In this document: one piece after another, positions 59,973 to 64,000 of the stretch
How the letters are laid out: every line of letters starts with the position of its first letter
Position numbering within the stretch: position 1 is the stretch's first letter
Assembly (NCBI RefSeq): GCF_050574275.1
Contig: NZ_CP192260.1
Location: 1,674,001-1,738,000 of the forward strand
Source of the DNA: Virgibacillus_F flavescens
Lineage (GTDB): Bacteria; Bacillota; Bacilli; Bacillales; Amphibacillaceae
Reading direction: 5' to 3'
Length of the DNA: 64,000 nt
Translations under genes and position numbers: made by a program
The notes under the pieces: model-generated
The model's input: the letters and a program-made list of their open reading frames with translations, nothing else
What the model was told of the DNA's origin: nothing
The model's database searches: none

Positions 59973-60782
59973 ATGTCAGAAGAAGTTATTCTTGCCTTTC
60001 TTTTCACGCTATTTGCGGGATTAGCAACGGGGATTGGAAGTATATTAGCATTTTTTACAAAAACAACAAATACAAAATTTTTATCATTTTCATTAGGGTT
60101 TTCGGCAGGTGTGATGATATATGTATCCATGATTGAAATTTTCGTAAAAGCACAAACCGCCTTAGTAGGCGATCTAGGAAAAGTTGAAGGAAGCTGGGTA
60201 ACGGTAGGGTCATTTTTTGGTGGAATCTTTCTAATAGCACTAATTGATCGATTCGTGCCAAAACAATCAAACCCACATGAACTGAAAAAAGTAGAAGAAA
60301 TGAGAGCAAATGGCAGTAAGATTCAGAGTGATGAATTATTGAAAATGGGAACGTTCACAGCACTGGCGATTGGTATACACAATTTCCCGGAAGGAATCGC
60401 AACATTCACTGCAACGCTGCAAAATCCGGAAATCGGATTTGCAATAGCTGTAGCGATCGCGATTCACAATATACCAGAAGGAATTGCCGTGTCCGTACCA
60501 ATTTACTATGCAACAAATGATAAGAAAAAAGCATTCAAACTATCGTTTTTGTCGGGACTTTCTGAGCCAGTAGGAGCGATACTTGCCTTTTTAATTCTTA
60601 TGCCATTTTTAACGGACGTATTGTTTGGTATTATATTTGCTTCGGTAGCAGGTATTATGGTATTTATTTCACTTGACGAACTTCTCCCTGCTGCTAAAAA
60701 ATATGATGAGGCACATACATCCATTTATGGCCTTGTCGGTGGTATGGCATTAATGGCGATCAGCTTGCTTCTATTCATCTAG
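59973..60782 (+). CDS. zupT: ZIP family divalent metal transporter
   Basis: 269 residues with about eight membrane segments. Metal-site helices carry HNFPEGIATF (segment IV) and HNIPEGIAVS (segment V), the ZupT pattern; a short loop after segment III is charged (VPKQSNPHELKK). Likely zinc import, but ZupT proteins also carry Mn, Fe and Co, and the operator-like repeat upstream hints at Mn control. Single gene between two terminators or repeats. Confidence 0.88.
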   Translation: MSEEVILAFLFTLFAGLATGIGSILAFFTKTTNTKFLSFSLGFSAGVMIYVSMIEIFVKAQTALVGDLGKVEGSWVTVGSFFGGIFLIALIDRFVPKQSNPHELKKVEEMRANGSKIQSDELLKMGTFTALAIGIHNFPEGIATFTATLQNPEIGFAIAVAIAIHNIPEGIAVSVPIYYATNDKKKAFKLSFLSGLSEPVGAILAFLILMPFLTDVLFGIIFASVAGIMVFISLDELLPAAKKYDEAHTSIYGLVGGMALMAISLLLFI

Positions 60783-60783
60783 G

Positions 60784-60872
60784 CTGATAAGAAAGTATAA
60801 ATCCTTTCTTACTGCATAAGTGCAACTAAGGCTTTCGCCATTAAGGCTTGGCGATAAGCCAAGTTTTCTAAA
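60784..60872 (+). repeat. Four-hairpin dispersed element, full copy
   Basis: Order of hairpins: TAAGAAAG...CTTTCTTA, TGCA-TAAG-TGCA, GGC-TTTC-GCC, CTTGGC-GATA-AGCCAAG. It starts directly after the zupT stop and ends 80 bases before smpB. The cleanest of the four copies in the window. Confidence 0.8.
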
Positions 60873-60955
60873 AGCAGGTTCACGCCTGTTTTGATTGGAA
60901 TAATACGGAATCTTTGATAAAATATATGGCACGGACAGTAGTAGGAGGAAGCACT

Positions 60956-61417
60956 ATGCCAAAAGGATTTGGAAAAACACTAGCACAAAATAAAAAAGCA
61001 TCACATGATTATTTTATTGAAGAAACGTATGAAGCAGGTATTGTTCTACAAGGGACGGAGATAAAATCCATCCGTGCCGGCCGTGTGAACATTAAAGATT
61101 CCCATGCACGTATCAATAATGGGGAAGCAACTTTAATAAACCTGCATATCTCTACGTATGAACAAGGGAATAGGTTTAATCATGATCCGACCAGAACAAG
61201 GAAATTACTTTTACATCGAAAAGAAATTGATAAATTAATCGGCGTGACGCAGCAGCAGGGTTATGCGTTAGTACCGTTAAAAATTTATATCAAAAATGGT
61301 TATGCAAAAGTACTGATTGGTGTAGGTCGAGGTAAGAAAAAGTATGACAAACGAGAAGATCTGAAACAGAAGCAAATGAAACGTGATATTGATCGTGCTA
61401 TTAAGGATCGTGAGTAG
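60956..61417 (+). CDS. smpB: SsrA-binding protein SmpB
   Basis: Binds the tRNA-like domain of tmRNA and brings it to stalled ribosomes. Start ATG 60956 behind AGGAGGA gives 153 residues; the open frame upstream lacks a site. Conserved NKKASHDYFIEETYEAGIVL, GTEIKSIRAGR, and the basic tail (GKKKYDKREDLKQKQ, then DIDRAIKDRE) that folds in the mRNA channel. The ssrA gene follows after 110 bases. Confidence 0.97.
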   Translation: MPKGFGKTLAQNKKASHDYFIEETYEAGIVLQGTEIKSIRAGRVNIKDSHARINNGEATLINLHISTYEQGNRFNHDPTRTRKLLLHRKEIDKLIGVTQQQGYALVPLKIYIKNGYAKVLIGVGRGKKKYDKREDLKQKQMKRDIDRAIKDRE

Positions 61418-61433
61418 GTAAAACTGCGAGCGG

Positions 61434-61462
61434 TTGCGATTAGTCGGTAATTATGCTATAAT
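61434..61462 (+). promoter_or_regulatory. Promoter of ssrA
   Basis: -35 TTGCGA (61434-61439), spacer 17, extended -10 TGC-TATAAT (61457-61462). The transcript would start near 61469, leaving a ~59-nt 5' leader for RNase P removal. Confidence 0.8.
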
Positions 61463-61527
61463 TACTGTTGTTGCACAAAGCATACAATTTAATAATGCTC
61501 AATTTTCTTCCGAGCGTTTCTCTTAAT

Positions 61528-61886
61528 GGGGACGTTTAGGATTCGACAGGGATAGATTGAGCTCAGGTGGCGCGTCGAGGTTACGGCTCGTAAAACGTTA
61601 CACGCCTATAATTGGCAAAAATAATCAACCTGCTTTAGCAGCTGCGTAAGTAGTTCTAAAGCGATCCTTCCTGCATTCGCCCGTGATGCAGATCGAAGGG
61701 TCTCAAATGAAGCGGGCTACACTGCTATCCACCGTCTGCGGATAGTAGTTGAAACTAATCAGACTAGCTACTTTGAAGCCTGTTGGTAGGTCAAAAAGTC
61801 AGTGAAATATAATATACCAACTATGCGCGTAGAAGCCTGAGTGGCGATGTCCTTGGACGTGGGTTCGATTCCCACCGTCTCCACCA
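61528..61886 (+). ncRNA. ssrA: Transfer-messenger RNA
   Basis: 359 nt from GGGGACGTTTAGGATTCGAC to the encoded CCA of GTCTCCACCA, with the T-arm GGTTCGATTCCCACC. The tag frame starts at the resume codon GGC (61614) and runs to TAA (61647-61649): GKNNQPALAAA, so the tag with its charged Ala is AGKNNQPALAAA. This ends in hydrophobic Ala/Leu as needed for ClpXP, but is shorter than the B. subtilis tag (AGKTNSFNQNVALAA). Pseudoknot regions follow. Confidence 0.97.
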
Positions 61887-61908
61887 ATACATATGTTGGT
61901 GGTTTTTT
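61881..61908 (+). terminator. Terminator of ssrA
   Basis: Stem CCACCAA/TTGGTGG (61881-61887, 61896-61902), overlapping the encoded CCA, then T7. Confidence 0.9.
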
Positions 61909-61942
61909 TATGTAGTTGCGTTACTTTAATTTTCTAATTGGT

Positions 61943-61981
61943 AAGCCAAGTTGTTGGGGAACAAAACAACTTGGCTTTTTG
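61943..61981 (+). terminator. Second terminator-like hairpin after ssrA
   Basis: 13-bp perfect stem (61943-61955 with 61965-61977) with T5 tail. Confidence 0.85.
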
Positions 61982-62027
61982 ATGTACTACTATTGCACAA
62001 TCTAGGTGATTTATAAAATTTCATTCT

Positions 62028-62063
62028 AAAAAAGAGGGCATATCCGAATACAGGATATGCCCT
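62028..62063 (-). terminator. Terminator of the SDR gene
   Basis: 10-bp stem GGGCATATCC/GGATATGCCC (62036-62045, 62053-62062) followed on the minus strand by T-rich sequence. Confidence 0.85.
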
Positions 62064-62076
62064 GCTTAATCACAAC

Positions 62077-63051
62077 TTACTTAGTCACGTGCTTTAGAAC
62101 CAAACGCTCTTTCTCTTTATTCAATCCAGCAGACCAGCTCCCTGTATGTTCTTCAAGGGACCAGTTAAGTGTATCCATGATTGTTTCATCCATTGGCCGG
62201 AAGTGTAATCCTGCCTTTACTGCCTTATCTACGTTCACTTCCAGCATCCCGTTCATGTTTAAACTATCTGGAATCCATAATGGTAAATCCATCCAAGGCT
62301 CAACTTCATTTTCAAGCAATACTCCTTCATCTATCCAGTGAAGTTTCGTGTTATCAGGTGAAAGTGTACGGTGACATTTATTTAGAAACTTTCTATAACT
62401 CAGCCTTTCATTCGGTCCGGTTGCATTATATATACCTGTTAGATCCTGCTCAACAGCATTCACTACCCACATCGCTAAGTCACGTACATCAATAAATTGA
62501 ATAGGGGTTTCCTGGCTGATATTCGGCACAACAATATCTCCACCCTGGTGCATTCTCCATGGCCAGTATGTAAAACGGTCAGTTGGATCATTTGGACCGA
62601 CAATAAGTCCAGGCCGGATAATAAGATTGTTGGAAAATTCATTTGTTACAATCTGTTCAGCTGTAGCTTTATTGCTGGCGTAGCCACCCTGATTCAGGTC
62701 ATGGAGTTCGTCGGATTCGTATACTGGTCCTTTACTTAAATCTTTATACGCACTAATACTCGAGATGAAAACATATTTACTGCACTTCTGCTTTAATTGA
62801 CTAACCGAGCGCTTTACATCTTCAGGTTCTCTCCCTGATGTATCAATAACGACATCCCAGAAGCTAGAAAGTAACGTGATATCTTCTGTTTGGCGATCTC
62901 CAGCAATATGCGTGACCCCATCCGTATCTTTCAAAAAATCAGGATTGGTTTTTCCGCGATTAAACAAAGTAATTTCCATTCCATTCTTTAATGCTTCTGC
63001 CGCGATATGACGGCCTAAAAATTCAGTTCCACCTAAGATCAACATCTTCAT
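62077..63051 (-). CDS. NAD-dependent epimerase/dehydratase family protein
   Basis: 324-residue extended SDR. N-terminal cofactor motif LILGGTEFLGRHIA, active-site YASNKATAE (Tyr-x3-Lys), SSISAYKD with the catalytic Ser region, and the substrate-side IIRPGLIVGPNDPTDRF. Similar to RNA-binding-like/isoflavone reductase-related epimerases of bacilli. Substrate unknown; monocistronic. Confidence 0.85.
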   Translation of the reverse strand: MKMLILGGTEFLGRHIAAEALKNGMEITLFNRGKTNPDFLKDTDGVTHIAGDRQTEDITLLSSFWDVVIDTSGREPEDVKRSVSQLKQKCSKYVFISSISAYKDLSKGPVYESDELHDLNQGGYASNKATAEQIVTNEFSNNLIIRPGLIVGPNDPTDRFTYWPWRMHQGGDIVVPNISQETPIQFIDVRDLAMWVVNAVEQDLTGIYNATGPNERLSYRKFLNKCHRTLSPDNTKLHWIDEGVLLENEVEPWMDLPLWIPDSLNMNGMLEVNVDKAVKAGLHFRPMDETIMDTLNWSLEEHTGSWSAGLNKEKERLVLKHVTK

Positions 63052-63082
63052 CTGATTTCCCCCCCTTGAATGATTAATATAA

Positions 63083-63120
63083 AAATACCACAGATTCGTG
63101 AAAACACGAAACTGTGGTAT
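63083..63120 (-). terminator. Terminator of prfC
   Basis: ATACCACAG/CTGTGGTAT outer stem (63085-63093, 63112-63120) and TTCGTG/CACGAA inner stem; T5 on the minus strand. Confidence 0.88.
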
Positions 63121-63125
63121 CCTTT

Positions 63126-64000
63126 TTAATACTCTTGATCATACTTATTTACTTCCAGCAAATCGATCAGCTCGATATCTGGATTTTTGTCTTCAAACCA
63201 GCGAAGTGCAAAATCGTTTCTGAATAATACAATATAGTTTCCTTCTCGGTCTCGAACCAGGATGTTCTGTTCATCAAAAAGGGACTCTTTGACTTGTTCT
63301 GCCTTCAACCAGCGTGGAACTTTTTCGCCTATTGATTCTAACAGAACTTCAACATTGTATTCGTTCTTCATGCGGTATTTGAATACTTCATACTGCAGTT
63401 CACCAACTGCGCCTAGTATGAATGATTCAGTGCGGTGTCGATAATACAATTGGATTGCGCCTTCTTGTACTAACTGCTCGATACCTTTTCTGTATTGTTT
63501 GGATTTCATCACGTTTTGTGCTGTTACTTTTTTAAATATTTCCGGTGGAAACTGCGGTAACTCTTCATATTCGAAGTCATCTTTTCCTGCAATTAAGGTA
63601 TCACCAATCTGATATGCGTTTGGATCGTATATACCAATAATGTCACCAGCATAAGCTTCCTCTACAGTATCGCGGGATGAGGCGACGAATTGCTGGGATT
63701 GAGCAAGTTTGATTTCCTTATTGTTTCTTGCCAGTTTCACACTCATTCCACGCTCGAATTTGCCAGAGCATACCCGTAAAAATGCAACTCTGTCACGATG
63801 AGCGGGGTTCATATTGGCTTGAATTTTAAAAACAAATCCCGAAAAATCCGGGTTATCCGGTTGTATGGCTCCACCAGTCGATTTTCTTGGAGTTGGTGCA
63901 GGTGCCATCGAAATAAATGTATCAAAGAAAGTCTGAAGACCAAATGGTGCTAAAGCACTTCCGAAAAATACCGGGGTCTGTTTTCCGGCTAAAACCGTAT
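63126..64000 (-). CDS. prfC: Peptide chain release factor 3, C-terminal part
   Basis: GTPase that recycles RF1/RF2 after termination. The frame is open to the window edge; about 290 C-terminal residues are present (domains II and III). Upstream of the first Met at 63908 the frame still reads PVFFGSALAPFGLQTFFDTF, a conserved RF3 stretch. Further motifs: NPAHRDRVAFLRVCSGKFERG and the C-terminal GAVGELQYEVFKYRMKNEY. The G domain is outside the window. B. subtilis lacks prfC, so this marks a difference from that reference. Confidence 0.95.
   Translation of the reverse strand, partial: TVLAGKQTPVFFGSALAPFGLQTFFDTFISMAPAPTPRKSTGGAIQPDNPDFSGFVFKIQANMNPAHRDRVAFLRVCSGKFERGMSVKLARNNKEIKLAQSQQFVASSRDTVEEAYAGDIIGIYDPNAYQIGDTLIAGKDDFEYEELPQFPPEIFKKVTAQNVMKSKQYRKGIEQLVQEGAIQLYYRHRTESFILGAVGELQYEVFKYRMKNEYNVEVLLESIGEKVPRWLKAEQVKESLFDEQNILVRDREGNYIVLFRNDFALRWFEDKNPDIELIDLLEVNKYDQEY

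Noticed and set aside
61528..61886. tmRNA 3' end as an integration site
   Set aside because: No duplicated T-arm/CCA sequence or integrase was found downstream; the 3' region is an ordinary terminator.

Overview
The window is a chromosomal segment of a low-GC Gram-positive bacterium, almost certainly a Bacillaceae of the Virgibacillus/Oceanobacillus type. Gene order follows Bacillus subtilis in long blocks: secA-prfB-cccB-ftsEX-ctpB-minJ-uvrBA; yvlCD-hprK-lgt-yvoD-ppaX-yvoF; a TPR gene-trxB-yvcI-rapZ-glmR-whiA-crh-clpP; cggR-gapA-pgk-tpiA-gpmI-eno; secG-est-rnr-smpB-ssrA. The genus is inferred from gene content and repeats; no 16S gene is present.

Layout. 1-3.4 kb: 3' part of secA, prfB with its programmed +1 frameshift, and cytochrome c-551. 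3.4-6.6 kb: an asparagine synthetase and a C39-like membrane protein, which do not belong to the usual synteny. 6.9-13 kb: division and wall genes ftsE, ftsX, an M23 endopeptidase, ctpB and minJ. 13-19 kb: a YtkA-like lipoprotein and SOS-controlled uvrBA. 19-21 kb: a 21-bp degenerate tandem array, yojF-bshB2 (bacillithiol) and yvlCD. 21-25 kb: hprK, lgt, yvoD, ppaX, yvoF. 25-29 kb: glpF-glpK-glpD. 29-36 kb: TPR gene, trxB and the yvcI-rapZ-glmR-whiA-crh operon. 36-38.7 kb: clpP under a CtsR box, tRNA-Arg, a 53-codon gene, a kinase-like gene and a glutaredoxin-like gene. 38.7-46.5 kb: the CggR-controlled glycolytic operon. 46.5-53.3 kb: an accessory block bounded on its left part by a duplicated enolase 3' end. 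It holds a small secreted Ser/Thr-rich protein, a lipoprotein, a nitroreductase, a frameshifted SMI1/KNR4 gene and a frameshifted FtsX-type permease. 53.4-64 kb: ptsI without ptsH, a lipase, secG, an esterase, rnr, a ZIP transporter, smpB, tmRNA, an SDR protein and the 3' part of prfC.

Functional threads. HprK, PpaX, Crh, PtsI, the GlpK phospho-histidine site and CggR together form much of the carbon catabolite and glycolysis control circuit. FtsEX plus the M23 enzyme, MinJ and CtpB form a division and envelope set. SmpB, tmRNA, RNase R and ClpP are parts of ribosome rescue and tagged-protein decay.

The most notable non-genic feature is the density of dispersed structured repeats between housekeeping genes: a four-hairpin element in four copies, bcr1-like elements, a 126-bp element with 16-bp terminal inverted repeats, REP-like palindromes, and the 21-bp array with a 103-bp higher-order period. 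The best candidate for something undescribed is the block between the two enolase 3' ends (about 46.5-48.9 kb), with its short aerolysin-hairpin-like secreted protein and partner lipoprotein.
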